Part shown: positions 8,187-17,717 of the stretch, in pieces
Numbering within the stretch: position 1 is the first letter of the stretch
Layout: the number at the start of each line of letters is the position of its first letter
Assembly: GCF_001274895.1 (NCBI RefSeq)
Contig: NZ_CP006841.1
Span: forward strand, 558,001 to 622,000
Reading direction: 5' to 3'
DNA: 64,000 bases
From: Corynebacterium lactis RW2-5
Lineage (GTDB): Bacteria; Actinomycetota; Actinomycetes; Mycobacteriales; Mycobacteriaceae
The notes under the pieces: generated by a model
What the model was told of the DNA's origin: nothing
Seen by the model: the letters and a program-made list of their open reading frames with translations, nothing else
The model's database searches: none
Program-made: the position numbers and the translations under genes

Positions 8187-11100
8187 ATGAGTTCACCCCA
8201 CGAATCCGACGTACTAAACCGGTTCTCCCCGGCAGTGGCGACGTGGTTTCGTGACGTCTTCGCTGGCCCCACTGCAGTGCAAGAGGGGGCCTGGTCGGCA
8301 ATCTCCGCGGGTGAGAATGCATTAGTCGTCGCGCCCACCGGCTCGGGTAAGACGCTTGCGGCATTCTTGTGGGCAATCAACTCCTTAGTCAGCGGGGGTA
8401 ATGCGGAGAACCGGGGCTCCGGCCGTCGGAAAGCGGAGAGAGAACCGGACGGGAACGGGCAACGAGGGGTGCGCGTCCTCTACATCTCACCCCTGAAGGC
8501 ACTGGGCGTGGATGTGGAAAATAACCTGCGCGCACCTCTGACCGGCATCAACGCGGTGGCGGCGCGGCTAGGAGAGGCACAGACAAAGATTTCCGTGGCT
8601 GTGCGCTCGGGGGATACGTCGCCGAACGAGCGTGCGCGGCAGGTCCGGAACCCGCCGGATATTCTGATCACCACGCCGGAGTCGCTGTACCTGATGCTTA
8701 CGTCCAAGGCACGGAAAATCTTGCAGGCAGTCGACACGGTCATCATCGACGAGATTCACGCGCTGGCGGGCACGAAACGCGGTGTCCACCTGGCCCTGAG
8801 CCTGGAGAGGCTGGAGCGGCTTGTCTGCGCCAATTCGAAAGAAGACAGGCACATTCAGCGCATCGGACTGTCGGCTACCGTTCGTCCCCTCGAAACCGTG
8901 GCAAAATTTCTCGGCGGAGACCGGCCCGTGGAGATCATCAATCCGCCGGCACAAAAGGACTGGAAGCTGCGTGTCCGCGTGCCAGTGGAGGACATGGCGG
9001 AGCTGCCCGAGGCAAACGCCAGCAACGACTTCGACGGTAGCTTTGGCGGTGGCTTCGGCAGCGATGATGTACTCGACATGGAAGGCGATGCCGTATTCGG
9101 GGAGGGCGAGTCGGCCCTGCCCACGCGCAACTCCATCTGGCCCTTCATCGAGACCGAGATCTACGACGAGGTGATGTCCAACCGCTCCACTCTCGTCTTC
9201 GTCAACTCGCGCCGCACGGCGGAGCGCCTGACCAGCAGGCTCAATGAAATTCACGCCGAGCGCACCGACCCCGAATCGCTCACGCCGCCACTGCGTCGCC
9301 CGCCGGCCCAGGTCATGAAGGCTGTTGATGCCGTGACCACCGTGGACTCTGTAATAGCCCGCGCGCACCACGGCTCGGTATCGAAGGACGAGCGAGCTCG
9401 GACCGAGTCGATGCTGAAGGCGGGGGCTCTACGCGCGGTGGTGGCGACCAGCTCGCTGGAGCTGGGCATCGACATGGGTGCCGTGGACAAGGTCATTCAG
9501 GTGCAGTCCCCTCCGTCAGTGGCCTCAGGCCTGCAGCGCGTCGGCCGCGCCGGGCACGTCGTGGGCGCGGTGTCGAAGGGATCCTTCTACCCGCAGCACC
9601 GGGCGGACCTGCTGCAGACGGCCGTCATCGTCGATCGCATGCAGCAGGGCCTGATTGAGGAGCTGCATGTTCCCGAAAACGCCCTCGACGTGCTGGTTCA
9701 GCAGACCATCGCGGCCGTCGCGGTCGAGGATATTCACGTCGACGACTGGTTCGCCAGCGTCACCGGCGCCTACCCGTACCGCAACCTTTCCAGGGAGGTC
9801 TTCGACGCCGCCATCGACCTGACCTCGGGTGTCTACCCTTCAACCGATTTCGCCGAGCTGAAGCCCCGGGTCGTCTTCGACCGCGTCAATGGCATGCTTT
9901 CGGCCCGGCCAGGAGCGCAGCGCACCGCCGTGATTAATGGTGGCACCATTCCCGACCGCGGCATGTTCGGGGTATTCCTGGCCGGCGGGGCCGACTCCGG
10001 GGTGCCCCGCCGCGTCGGCGAGCTGGACGAGGAGATGGTCTACGAATCTCGCGTCGGCGACGTGTTCACGCTGGGCGCCTCTAGCTGGCGGATTGAGGAG
10101 ATCAACCGTGACCAGGTCCTGGTCACTCCCGCGCCGGGCCACACCGGCCGCCTGCCCTTTTGGAATGGCGATCAGGCTGGTCGTCCCGCAGAGCTGGGTG
10201 CGGCGCTCGGTGCTTTCCGACGCTCCGTGCGTGCCAATTCCGCGAGCCTTGATACCACGGACCTGGACGAAAACTCCCGGAGAAATTTACTTGCCTACCT
10301 TGCCGAGCAAGCAGAGGCCACCGGCATCGTGCCCGACGAGAAGACGCTGATTCTGGAGCGTTTCCGGGATGAGTTGGGGGATTGGCGCGTGGTGTTGCAC
10401 AGCCCGTACGGCAAGGGCGTCAATGCCGCGTGGGCACTGGCTGCCGGCGCGAAGTTCTCTTTGTCCACCGGCATGGACGCGCAGCCGGTGTCCTCCGACG
10501 ACGGCATCGTGCTGCGCATTCCCGACTCAGATCGGGAGCCCGATGCCGAGCTATTCCGCATTGACCCGGGTGACATTGAGCAGATAGTCGCAGATCAAGT
10601 GGGTAACTCCGCGCTGTTTGCCTCCCGGTTTAGGGAGTGCGCCTCGCGTGCCCTGCTGCTCCCTAGTCGCAATCCCGGCAAGAGAGCCCCGCTGTGGCAG
10701 CAGCGGCAGCGCTCGGCGCAGCTGCTGGATGTCGCAAAGCGGTACCCGAAGTTCCCCATCGTCCTAGAGACTGTGCGCGAGTGCCTTCAGGATGTCTACG
10801 ACCTGCCCGCACTGACGAAACTGTGCCAGGATCTGCAGCAGGGCAGGGTGCGCATCGCCGAGGTCACCACCCAGGAGGCGAGCCCGTTCGCCTCGTCGAT
10901 TCTGTTTACCTACACCGGCGCGTTCATGTACGAGGGGGACAGCCCCTTGGCGGAGAAACGCGCGGCCGCGCTGTCTCTGGATCCGGCACTGCTGACCCAG
11001 CTGCTGGGCGGGGTGGAACTTCGGGACCTTCTCGACCCCGAGATCATCGCCGAGGTGGACCTGGACGTTCGCCGCCGTTCGGAGCGTCGGAAAGCGAAAA

Positions 11101-12983
11101 CTGCGGAGCAGCTGATCGACACCCTGCGCGTGGTTGGCCCCATCCCGGTCGGCGAGGTGGGGGAGGTTTCGGATGTAAGCTTCGAGCAGGCGCGCGCGGA
11201 GCTGGGCTCCCGCGTCATGGAGGTGCGTATAGCGGGAGTGCCGCACCTGGCGCAGTCGCTAGACGCCGCTTTGCTTCGCGATGGCCTCGGCGTTCCCGTG
11301 CCCCCGGCGGTCGCCGCGCAGCCTGAGACTATTCCAGATGCCCTGGAGCAGCTAGTAACCCGGTGGGCCAGGACACACGGGCCGTTTATTCGCGGCGACG
11401 TTGCCCGCGCGTTCGGCCTGGCCGCAAGCGTTGCGCATTCGCTGCTGTCGAAGCTGGTGGAGCAGAAGGCCTTGGTTAGCGGCCACTACCGGCAGGGCAT
11501 CGACGAGGCGGAGTTCGTTGCGCCGGAGGTCCTGAAGATTATCCGGACCCGATCGCTGGCGGCGGCCCGCGCGCAGACGGAACCGGTTAGCGCCTCCGCG
11601 CTCGGCCGCTTCCTGCCCGCGTGGCAGCAGGTCGCACCCGTGGGCGCGCGGCCGGAGCTGCGCGGCGCCGACGGGGTTTTCACCGTCATCGAGCAGCTTG
11701 CGGGCGTGAGGCTTCCGGCGTCTGCCTGGGAGAGCGTGGTCCTGCCGCAGCGTGTGCGCGATTATCAGCCGCGCGACCTCGACGAGCTCACCGCCAACGG
11801 GGAAGTGCTGGTGGTCGGCGCGGGCAGTGCCGGTAGCGCGGACCCGTGGGTGATGCTGCTGCCGACTGACTACGCGGCGCAGCTGATTGAGGTCCCCGAC
11901 TCCTCCGAGCCACCGGTTCTCAGCGCGCTGCAAACAAAGGTCCTCGACGTGCTCTCTCGCGGCGGTGGCGGCGGCGGATTCCTGTTTAGCCTTATCGACC
12001 AGGAGGTCTCGGCGGGCGAGGCCGAGGACCCAGGCGCACACCTCGGAACGTCGCATACTAACGCCGACCTGCGCGAGGCCCTGTGGGCCCTGTTCGAGCT
12101 GGGGTTGATCAGCCCGGACGGTTTCGCGCCACTGCGCGCCAGGCTCAGCGGCTCCGGCGGCTCCAGCGGGACGAGGACCGCCCACCGCGCCAAGCGCACG
12201 CCAACTCGTGGCCGGCTGCGGATGGGGCGCACTAGTTTCGCGCAGGCGCAGCGTGCCATGGTGCCGCCGGACATGGTGGGCCGTTGGTCGTTGACCGTTC
12301 CTGCGGATACGAACTCCACGTCGCGCTCTGTCGCGCACGGTGAGGCCTGGTTGGAGCGCTACGGCGTCGTCACGCGGGGAAGCGTGGTTGCCGAGAACAC
12401 TCTCGGTGGCTTCGCCTTGGCGTATAAGGTACTCACGCGTTTTGAGGAGGTGGGCAAGGCCATGCGCGGGCTCATCATCGATGGGCTCGGCGCGGCGCAA
12501 TTTTCCACGCCCGCCGTCGTCGACCGACTGCGCTTGCTCGCCGATAGTGCCGACGTGGAGGGCTGGCCCTCCGGCACGACGGACCCCGAGGTCTACGTCC
12601 TCGCCGCCGTTGACCCCGCCAACCCCTACGGCGCCGCACTGCCGTGGCCGGAGCAGGGCCCGACCCGTTCCGCTGGAAGCCTGGTTGTGCTTGCCGACGG
12701 CCTCTGCGTCGCCTACCTCACCCGTGGCGGCAGGAACTTGAGCATCTTCACGCCGCCGGTCGGGCTGGATTACGCCGATGTCCTTCCCCTGGTGGTGTCG
12801 GCCTTCCAACAGGCGGTGTCGTCCAACATGATGAAGCGCATCGTAATCGAGAAGGTCAACGGCGAGGCTGTGATTGGCTCCGAGTGGGCGCAGCGTCTGC
12901 GCGCAGCCGGCGCGAGGATTACCCCGAAGGGCGTGCGCATCGCGGCAACGTCTGGCGCAGATAATGGAGGCGGTCGTGCCTGA
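8187..12983 (+). CDS. lhr: ATP-dependent helicase Lhr (large helicase-related)
   Basis: Superfamily 2 helicase that translocates 3' to 5' on single-stranded DNA and unwinds RNA:DNA hybrids; a repair enzyme in mycobacteria. The 1598-aa length matches full-length actinobacterial Lhr. Walker A APTGSGKT contains Lys55 and the DEIH box is at 188-191. SGDTSPNERARQVRNPPDILITTPESLYLML, the motif VI region SGLQRVGRAGH, the Lhr winged-helix and beta-barrel core (about 500-850), and the long Lhr C-terminal domain (about 880-1598) follow. A TAAATA element sits 6-7 nt before ATG 8187, so the message may be leaderless. The stop overlaps the nei2 start by 8 bp, indicating translational coupling; lhr-nei pairing is conserved in mycobacteria. 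Confidence 0.96.
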   Translation: MSSPHESDVLNRFSPAVATWFRDVFAGPTAVQEGAWSAISAGENALVVAPTGSGKTLAAFLWAINSLVSGGNAENRGSGRRKAEREPDGNGQRGVRVLYISPLKALGVDVENNLRAPLTGINAVAARLGEAQTKISVAVRSGDTSPNERARQVRNPPDILITTPESLYLMLTSKARKILQAVDTVIIDEIHALAGTKRGVHLALSLERLERLVCANSKEDRHIQRIGLSATVRPLETVAKFLGGDRPVEIINPPAQKDWKLRVRVPVEDMAELPEANASNDFDGSFGGGFGSDDVLDMEGDAVFGEGESALPTRNSIWPFIETEIYDEVMSNRSTLVFVNSRRTAERLTSRLNEIHAERTDPESLTPPLRRPPAQVMKAVDAVTTVDSVIARAHHGSVSKDERARTESMLKAGALRAVVATSSLELGIDMGAVDKVIQVQSPPSVASGLQRVGRAGHVVGAVSKGSFYPQHRADLLQTAVIVDRMQQGLIEELHVPENALDVLVQQTIAAVAVEDIHVDDWFASVTGAYPYRNLSREVFDAAIDLTSGVYPSTDFAELKPRVVFDRVNGMLSARPGAQRTAVINGGTIPDRGMFGVFLAGGADSGVPRRVGELDEEMVYESRVGDVFTLGASSWRIEEINRDQVLVTPAPGHTGRLPFWNGDQAGRPAELGAALGAFRRSVRANSASLDTTDLDENSRRNLLAYLAEQAEATGIVPDEKTLILERFRDELGDWRVVLHSPYGKGVNAAWALAAGAKFSLSTGMDAQPVSSDDGIVLRIPDSDREPDAELFRIDPGDIEQIVADQVGNSALFASRFRECASRALLLPSRNPGKRAPLWQQRQRSAQLLDVAKRYPKFPIVLETVRECLQDVYDLPALTKLCQDLQQGRVRIAEVTTQEASPFASSILFTYTGAFMYEGDSPLAEKRAAALSLDPALLTQLLGGVELRDLLDPEIIAEVDLDVRRRSERRKAKTAEQLIDTLRVVGPIPVGEVGEVSDVSFEQARAELGSRVMEVRIAGVPHLAQSLDAALLRDGLGVPVPPAVAAQPETIPDALEQLVTRWARTHGPFIRGDVARAFGLAASVAHSLLSKLVEQKALVSGHYRQGIDEAEFVAPEVLKIIRTRSLAAARAQTEPVSASALGRFLPAWQQVAPVGARPELRGADGVFTVIEQLAGVRLPASAWESVVLPQRVRDYQPRDLDELTANGEVLVVGAGSAGSADPWVMLLPTDYAAQLIEVPDSSEPPVLSALQTKVLDVLSRGGGGGGFLFSLIDQEVSAGEAEDPGAHLGTSHTNADLREALWALFELGLISPDGFAPLRARLSGSGGSSGTRTAHRAKRTPTRGRLRMGRTSFAQAQRAMVPPDMVGRWSLTVPADTNSTSRSVAHGEAWLERYGVVTRGSVVAENTLGGFALAYKVLTRFEEVGKAMRGLIIDGLGAAQFSTPAVVDRLRLLADSADVEGWPSGTTDPEVYVLAAVDPANPYGAALPWPEQGPTRSAGSLVVLADGLCVAYLTRGGRNLSIFTPPVGLDYADVLPLVVSAFQQAVSSNMMKRIVIEKVNGEAVIGSEWAQRLRAAGARITPKGVRIAATSGADNGGGRA

Positions 12984-13812
12984 GGGAGACACCGTCTACC
13001 GTCTCGCGCACCGCATGCAGTTCATGGTCGGTCGCGAGGTGCTGACCACGTCGATTCGCGTGCCGAAATACGCAGTGACCTCCTTCGATGGTAGCGTCGT
13101 GCGCCGCGTCTGGCCCTACGGCAAGCACCTTTTCATGGACTTCGGTGGCACCGTACTTCACACGCACCTCAAAATGGAGGGCACCTGGTCGGCCCATCGC
13201 CTCGGCGCGCGCTGGCACAAGCCCGGGCACACCGCGCGCGTCGTCCTCACGCTTGCCGACGACAGCAACGCCCCCGGTAGTCGTCCCATCGAGGTTGTAG
13301 GCCACGAGCTGGGGCTCGTGCGTGTATTCCCGTTCGACGAGTATGAGACCCACGTGTCCTACCTGGGCCCCGATGTGCTGGGAGACGATTGGGAGGAATG
13401 TGGCCGCGCGGAGGCCCGGCGTCGGCTCCTGGCTGATCCCGACCGCGCGATAGGGCTGGCGCTGCTGGATCAGAAGGTGCTCGCTGGAGTCGGAAACGAG
13501 TACCGTGCGGAGATCTGTTTCCTGGGTGGCTTTCACCCGGCCACTCCAGTGCGGTACGTCGATACGAAACGCGTGCTGGACTTGGCGCGAAGGCTGATGT
13601 GGGCAAACAGGCTCTCGCCGGTACGCGTGACGACGGGCGTAAAACAACCAGGCCAGACCAGCTTCGTCTTCGGGCGGAATCAAAAGCCATGCCGGAGATG
13701 CGGAACAACTATCCGCAAGGACACCCTTGTCAGAGACCCGGAGGAGGAGCTAGAGCGGATTATCTGGTGGTGTCCGAACTGCCAGCCGCTATTGCACCGG
13801 GCGCAGGAGTAG
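12976..13812 (+). CDS. nei2: Fpg/Nei family DNA glycosylase (endonuclease VIII, Nei2)
   Basis: Base-excision repair glycosylase/AP lyase removing oxidised pyrimidines. The GTG start at 12976 gives PEGDTVYRLAHRM after Met removal, with the catalytic N-terminal Pro and Glu; a GGAGG ribosome site lies 5 nt upstream inside lhr. The 278-aa protein contains the lysine-bearing beta strand region YGKHLFMDFGG, the helix-two-turn-helix LLDQKVLAGVGNEYRAEICFL, and a C-terminal zinc finger with CxxC pairs (CRRCGTT and CPNCQ). Start and lhr stop overlap by 8 bp (GTGCCTGA), so the two repair genes form an operon. The 68-bp palindromic repeat begins about 40 bp after the stop. Confidence 0.93.
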   Translation: MPEGDTVYRLAHRMQFMVGREVLTTSIRVPKYAVTSFDGSVVRRVWPYGKHLFMDFGGTVLHTHLKMEGTWSAHRLGARWHKPGHTARVVLTLADDSNAPGSRPIEVVGHELGLVRVFPFDEYETHVSYLGPDVLGDDWEECGRAEARRRLLADPDRAIGLALLDQKVLAGVGNEYRAEICFLGGFHPATPVRYVDTKRVLDLARRLMWANRLSPVRVTTGVKQPGQTSFVFGRNQKPCRRCGTTIRKDTLVRDPEEELERIIWWCPNCQPLLHRAQE

Positions 13813-13852
13813 GAGCAGGGTGCGTTGACTGCGGCGATAGCTCCCTTCGGCA

Positions 13853-13920
13853 TTTTTGCCAGCTTTTTGTAGGAAGTACGCTCGATTTTCGCGTTACTTC
13901 TGCCAAAAAGCTGGCAAAAA
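13853..13920. repeat. 68-bp palindromic repeat, copy 1
   Basis: The left arm (13853-13878) reads TTTTTGCCAGC then TTTTTGTAGGAAGTA, a 16-nt loop follows (13879-13894), and the right arm (13895-13920) is its reverse complement except for three bases (TGCC in place of CTAC within the arm). The left arm is identical over 26 bases to the copy at 58269-58294, and total and loop lengths are also the same, while the loop sequence differs. It lies between convergent nei2 and icd. It lacks the 3' T-run of an intrinsic terminator. Confidence 0.85.
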
Positions 13921-13983
13921 ATCCGGCCGTGCGTACTTCTTTAAAGCCTTGCCTCAAAAGGAAACGAGCAGCAAGCATGAGAA

Positions 13984-14024
13984 AAGGGGCGCAATCAGGA
14001 AAAATCCATCTGATCGCGCCCCTT
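13984..14024 (-). terminator. Intrinsic terminator of icd
   Basis: AAGGGGCGC pairs with GCGCCCCTT (9 bp), extended inward by an ATCAG/CTGAT pairing across one mismatch. Read on the minus strand the stem is followed by TTTTCTC. It lies 44 bp after the icd stop. Confidence 0.75.
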
Positions 14025-14067
14025 CTGCGGAGCCGGGGCTAGGCGCTTGGTAGCTAGCGCTGCAAGG

Positions 14068-16290
14068 TTACTTCTTCAGTCCGTCGATAATCTCGTTGAA
14101 CTCTGCGGACGGGCGCATGACCGCGAAGGCCTTCTCATCGTCCGGCAGGAAGTAGCCGCCCAGGTCGGCCGGGGAGCCCTGAACCTCGAGGAGAGTCTTA
14201 GCGATGGACTCTTCCTTCTCGGACAGTGCCTTGGCGACAGGTGCGAATACCTCCTTCAGCTCGGAGTTTTCGTCCTGAGCTGCCAGCTCCTGAGCCCAGT
14301 ACAGGGCCAGGTAGAAGTGGGAGCCGCGGTTGTCGATTTCGCCGACCTTGCGGGACGGGGACTTGCCCTCGTCGAGCAGGGTGGCGGTCGCCTTGTCCAG
14401 GGCATCTGCCAGGACGCTCGGGCGCGGGTCGTTGTCGTCGCTTGCGGCGTAGCGCAGGGACTCGGCCAGAGCCAGGAACTCACCGAGGGAGTCCCAGCGG
14501 AGGTGGTTTTCCTCCTCGACCTGCTGGACGTGCTTCGGAGCGGATCCGCCAGCACCGGTCTCGAACAGGCCGCCGCCAGCCATCAGCGGAACGACGGAGA
14601 GCATCTTCGCGGAGGTACCCAGCTCCATGATCGGGAACAGGTCGGTGAGGTAGTCACGCAGGACGTTACCGGTAACGGAGATGGTGTTCTCGCCGCGGCG
14701 GATGCGCTCGATGGAGAACTTGGTGGCAGCCACCGGGTCCATGATGCGGATGTCCAGGCCCTCGGTGTCGTGGTCAGCCAGGTACTCGTTGACCTTGGTA
14801 ATCAGGTTGGCGTCGTGAGCGCGCTGCGGATCCAGCCAGAACACAGCCGGGTCGCCGGTTGCGCGGGCGCGGGTGACGGCCAGCTTGACCCAGTCACGGA
14901 CCGGGGCGTCCTTGGTCTGGCAGGAGCGCCAGATGTCGCCCTCTGCGACGTGGTGCTCGATGAGGACCTCGCCGGCGGAGTTGATGACCTGCAGGACACC
15001 GTCGACCGGAATCTGGAAGGTCTTGTCGTGGGAGCCGTACTCCTCGGCCTTCTGAGCCATCAGGCCGACGTTCGGGACGGTGCCCATGGTTGCCGGATCG
15101 TAGGCGCCGTTTTCGCGGCAATCGTCGATAACCGCCTGGTAGACGCCGGCGTAGGAGGAGTCCGGGATGACCGCGAGGGTGTCGTTTTCCTCGCCCTTCG
15201 GGCCCCAGCCCTTGCCGCCGTTGCGAATCAGGGCCGGCATGGAAGCGTCGACGATGACGTCGGACGGAACGTGCAGGTTGGTGATGCCCTTGTCGGAGTT
15301 GACCATGTACAGTGCCGGGCCCTCAGCCAGGTCCTTCTCGATGGCCTTCTTGACGGCTGCCGCAGTGGCGTCGTCCAGCTTGTGGAGGCCATCGAGGATG
15401 GCGCCCAGGCCGTTGTCCGGGGTCAGGTTGGCTGCGGCCAGCTTGGACTCGAACTTCGGGAATACGGACGGCAGGAATGCCTTGACGACCTCGCCGAAAA
15501 TCAGCGGGTCGGAGACCTTCATCATGGTGGCCTTCAGGTGCACGGAGAACAGGATGTTCTCACGCTGTGCGCGGCGAATTTGGGCGCGCAGGAAGTTAGC
15601 CAGGATATGGACGTTCATGCCAGTGCCGTCGATAATCTCGCCCTTGAGGACCGGCATGTCCTTCTTCAGGGTGATGACGTGGCCGTCGTTCGCCTCGAGC
15701 TGGTAGGTCAGCTTGTCATCGGCCGGCATGATGACGGACTTCTCGTTGTGGCGGAAGTCGTTGGAGGCCATGGTGGCGACGTTGGTCTTGGAGTCGGAAA
15801 CCCAAGCGCCCATGCGGTGTGGGTGCTTGCGAGCGAAGCTCTTGACGGCTTCCGGGGCGCGGCGGTCGGAGTTGCCCTCACGCAGAACCGGGTTGACGGC
15901 AGAACCCTTGACCTTGTCGAATTTGGCGCGGTCGGCGGTCTCTTCTTCGCCCTCCGGCTGCGACTTGTACTTCGGGATGTCGTAGCCCTTTTCCTGCAGC
16001 TCGGCGACGGCACGCTTAATCTGCGGAACAGAAGCGGAGATGTTCGGCAGCTTGATGATATTTGCGTGCGGCTCCTTGACCAGGTCACCAAGAGCAGCCA
16101 GCGCGTCCTCGACCTTCTGGTCCTCCGAGAGGCGCTCCGGGAACTGGGCGAGGATTCGTCCGGCCAGAGAGATGTCACGGGTCTCGACGTTAACGCCCGC
16201 CTGGCTGGCGAAAGCCTCCACAATCGGCTTCAGCGAGTAGGTCGCGAGCAGCGGGGCTTCGTCGGTGCGGGTCCAGTAAATGGTCGCCAT
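14068..16290 (-). CDS. icd: NADP-dependent isocitrate dehydrogenase, monomeric type
   Basis: Oxidatively decarboxylates isocitrate to 2-oxoglutarate with NADP in the TCA cycle. At 740 aa it matches the monomeric IDH family (about 738-745 aa) rather than the 400-aa dimeric type. Family stretches include the [19 protein letters not shown] start, [44 protein letters not shown], and the active-site block [27 protein letters not shown] clear ribosome site (AGGAG) precedes ATG 16290. The promoter region holds a GlxR-like site about 110 bp upstream and the gene ends at a strong hairpin. A 759-codon open frame on the opposite strand is only a codon-bias shadow. Confidence 0.97.
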   Translation of the reverse strand: MATIYWTRTDEAPLLATYSLKPIVEAFASQAGVNVETRDISLAGRILAQFPERLSEDQKVEDALAALGDLVKEPHANIIKLPNISASVPQIKRAVAELQEKGYDIPKYKSQPEGEEETADRAKFDKVKGSAVNPVLREGNSDRRAPEAVKSFARKHPHRMGAWVSDSKTNVATMASNDFRHNEKSVIMPADDKLTYQLEANDGHVITLKKDMPVLKGEIIDGTGMNVHILANFLRAQIRRAQRENILFSVHLKATMMKVSDPLIFGEVVKAFLPSVFPKFESKLAAANLTPDNGLGAILDGLHKLDDATAAAVKKAIEKDLAEGPALYMVNSDKGITNLHVPSDVIVDASMPALIRNGGKGWGPKGEENDTLAVIPDSSYAGVYQAVIDDCRENGAYDPATMGTVPNVGLMAQKAEEYGSHDKTFQIPVDGVLQVINSAGEVLIEHHVAEGDIWRSCQTKDAPVRDWVKLAVTRARATGDPAVFWLDPQRAHDANLITKVNEYLADHDTEGLDIRIMDPVAATKFSIERIRRGENTISVTGNVLRDYLTDLFPIMELGTSAKMLSVVPLMAGGGLFETGAGGSAPKHVQQVEEENHLRWDSLGEFLALAESLRYAASDDNDPRPSVLADALDKATATLLDEGKSPSRKVGEIDNRGSHFYLALYWAQELAAQDENSELKEVFAPVAKALSEKEESIAKTLLEVQGSPADLGGYFLPDDEKAFAVMRPSAEFNEIIDGLKK

Positions 16291-16398
16291 AGTGTTAGTA
16301 CTCCTATCTGTTTTGTTCCACGATAACGCAGTTTTGATGATTTATGCGCAATGGGGCATAGCGCACTAATGCCATTTGTGATGCGAATAACGACGAGA

Positions 16399-16414
16399 AG
16401 TGACTCAAATCACA
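16399..16414. promoter_or_regulatory. GlxR (CRP-type) binding-site candidate upstream of icd
   Basis: The sequence aGTGA-CTCAAA-TCACA matches 9 of the 10 defined bases of the TGTGA-N6-TCACA consensus bound by the cAMP-responsive regulator GlxR in corynebacteria. It is 109 bp upstream of the icd start, in the 167-bp gap between icd and the J-like membrane gene. An 8-bp dyad, GCATATTC-N12-GAATATGC, lies next to it at 16420-16447 and is of unknown meaning. Confidence 0.5.
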
Positions 16415-16457
16415 TATGTGCATATTCGTACGTTTTTATGAATATGCGTACTTTTGT

Positions 16458-17444
16458 CTAAGCGGTCCGTCCCGTCGGCGCAGTCGTTTTCACCAGAATC
16501 TTGCCTCGGAACCATGCCTTGACCTCGCCCGTCAGGGACAGTCCGGTCACTACAAACAGCAAAACCCCGGCCACGCCTAGCAGCGCCCCAGAGTAGGTGC
16601 CAACAAAGAGGATGAAGGCTGCGGTGGCAGCAATGCCCGTTGTTGCTGTGGAGGTGGGTAGGAAAATGCCGGCGGTCGCACTGCGGCCTAGAAGAATCTC
16701 ACGAACCCAGTACAAGCTGAGCAGTGCGACGACGAGTCCGGTTACAAGCACTACCGGAGTGACGACAAGTGGGAGAATTGCTCCGAATACAGTGCCGAGG
16801 CCGGCGATGGCTCCGAGGAGTCCTGAAGAATCGGCGTTTTTCGCGCCTTCTATCTCCGACAAATAGTAAAACCCTTCGAATGTTGCCCACAGCATTGTTA
16901 GGAAACTGAGGGCAAAGCTGGTGGACAGCAGAGCTGCGACCACACGAGGAATCTTAGGCAGGCGCTTCCACAAGTCTTTGTGTGCCGCGCCCTCTGGCAG
17001 CGGCGACACATCGCGGACAACCACCTTGGGCTTAGCGGGCGGAAATGGTGGATGCGCCGCAGAATCCGCGACCTTCCAGTCCAGGGCCGTATCGGTCGGC
17101 TGTGCAGAATCGGAATCGGTTGCGCTCTGATTCCTACTAACCTCAGTACCTGCAGGGGGCTGCGGGGAACGATCAGGAGCGGGGTGTGCGGCGAGCGAGC
17201 GCAGGGAGGCAATGGTGATTGGTGCAGCGTCGGTGTCGGCAAGCCTGCGGTCGTACTCGCCCCTGCGGTAGTCGTTGCCGAGAATGCTGAGTGCGGCCAG
17301 ATTCTCCTGAACGGGGCCGGAGTTCGGGGCCAGGCCCTGCTTGCGCAGTTCGGTGAGGGTATTTTGAATCTGCTCACGCAGGTGCAGGGTAGAGTCCTGC
17401 GGGTTTAGGCCGAGGGACTCGTACAAATTGTAGTGCTGAAACAC
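16458..17444 (-). CDS. Membrane protein with a degenerate J-domain-like N-terminus
   Basis: Function unknown. The first ~75 residues (YNLYESLGLNPQDSTLHLREQI... NDYRRGEYDRRLAD) have the helix pattern and closing YDRRL of a DnaJ J-domain, but the HPD tripeptide needed to stimulate DnaK is absent. A Pro/Ser/Thr-rich linker (about 80-160) leads to four predicted hydrophobic segments, beginning with VVAALLSTSFALSFLTMLW and ending at FVVTGLSL, followed by a basic tail. GTG 17444 is chosen because AGGAAG sits 9 nt before it; a longer frame to TTG 17477 lacks such a site. Length is 328 aa. It stands alone between icd (same strand) and a divergent MFS gene. Confidence 0.68.
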   Translation of the reverse strand: MFQHYNLYESLGLNPQDSTLHLREQIQNTLTELRKQGLAPNSGPVQENLAALSILGNDYRRGEYDRRLADTDAAPITIASLRSLAAHPAPDRSPQPPAGTEVSRNQSATDSDSAQPTDTALDWKVADSAAHPPFPPAKPKVVVRDVSPLPEGAAHKDLWKRLPKIPRVVAALLSTSFALSFLTMLWATFEGFYYLSEIEGAKNADSSGLLGAIAGLGTVFGAILPLVVTPVVLVTGLVVALLSLYWVREILLGRSATAGIFLPTSTATTGIAATAAFILFVGTYSGALLGVAGVLLFVVTGLSLTGEVKAWFRGKILVKTTAPTGRTA

Positions 17445-17717
17445 GGCAGAGAACTTCCTTCGCGCATAAATTTTCAAATGTTTTCTATAGCTAGGAACTT
17501 ACCCGCGTTTAGTGAATGTGTAATTCTGCTTACAAAACCGGCTCATATCCGCTCCTGAGATAGTGGATGGCTAGATACGCGGAGTAGAGTCGCACTTCTG
17601 TCTGAAACCAGCCAGAAGCAGATGTGCGGGACTGCGGCAGGCACCCAACGCCTGCGCCACAGGTCTCGCTGCTAACGACGACATCAACGACCGGAAAGGA
17701 TCCCCACGGAGAAGACT

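Noticed and set aside
11352..12992. 546-codon minus-strand frame inside lhr
   Set aside because: Lies wholly within the C-terminal domain of a convincing lhr gene; low-complexity Arg/Gly/His-rich product with no family features.
14047..16326. 759-codon open frame on the plus strand opposite icd
   Set aside because: It mirrors the icd gene codon for codon, and its protein is a Leu/Val/Gly/Asp/Gln-biased product with no domain. Long antisense frames are usual opposite well-expressed high-GC genes.
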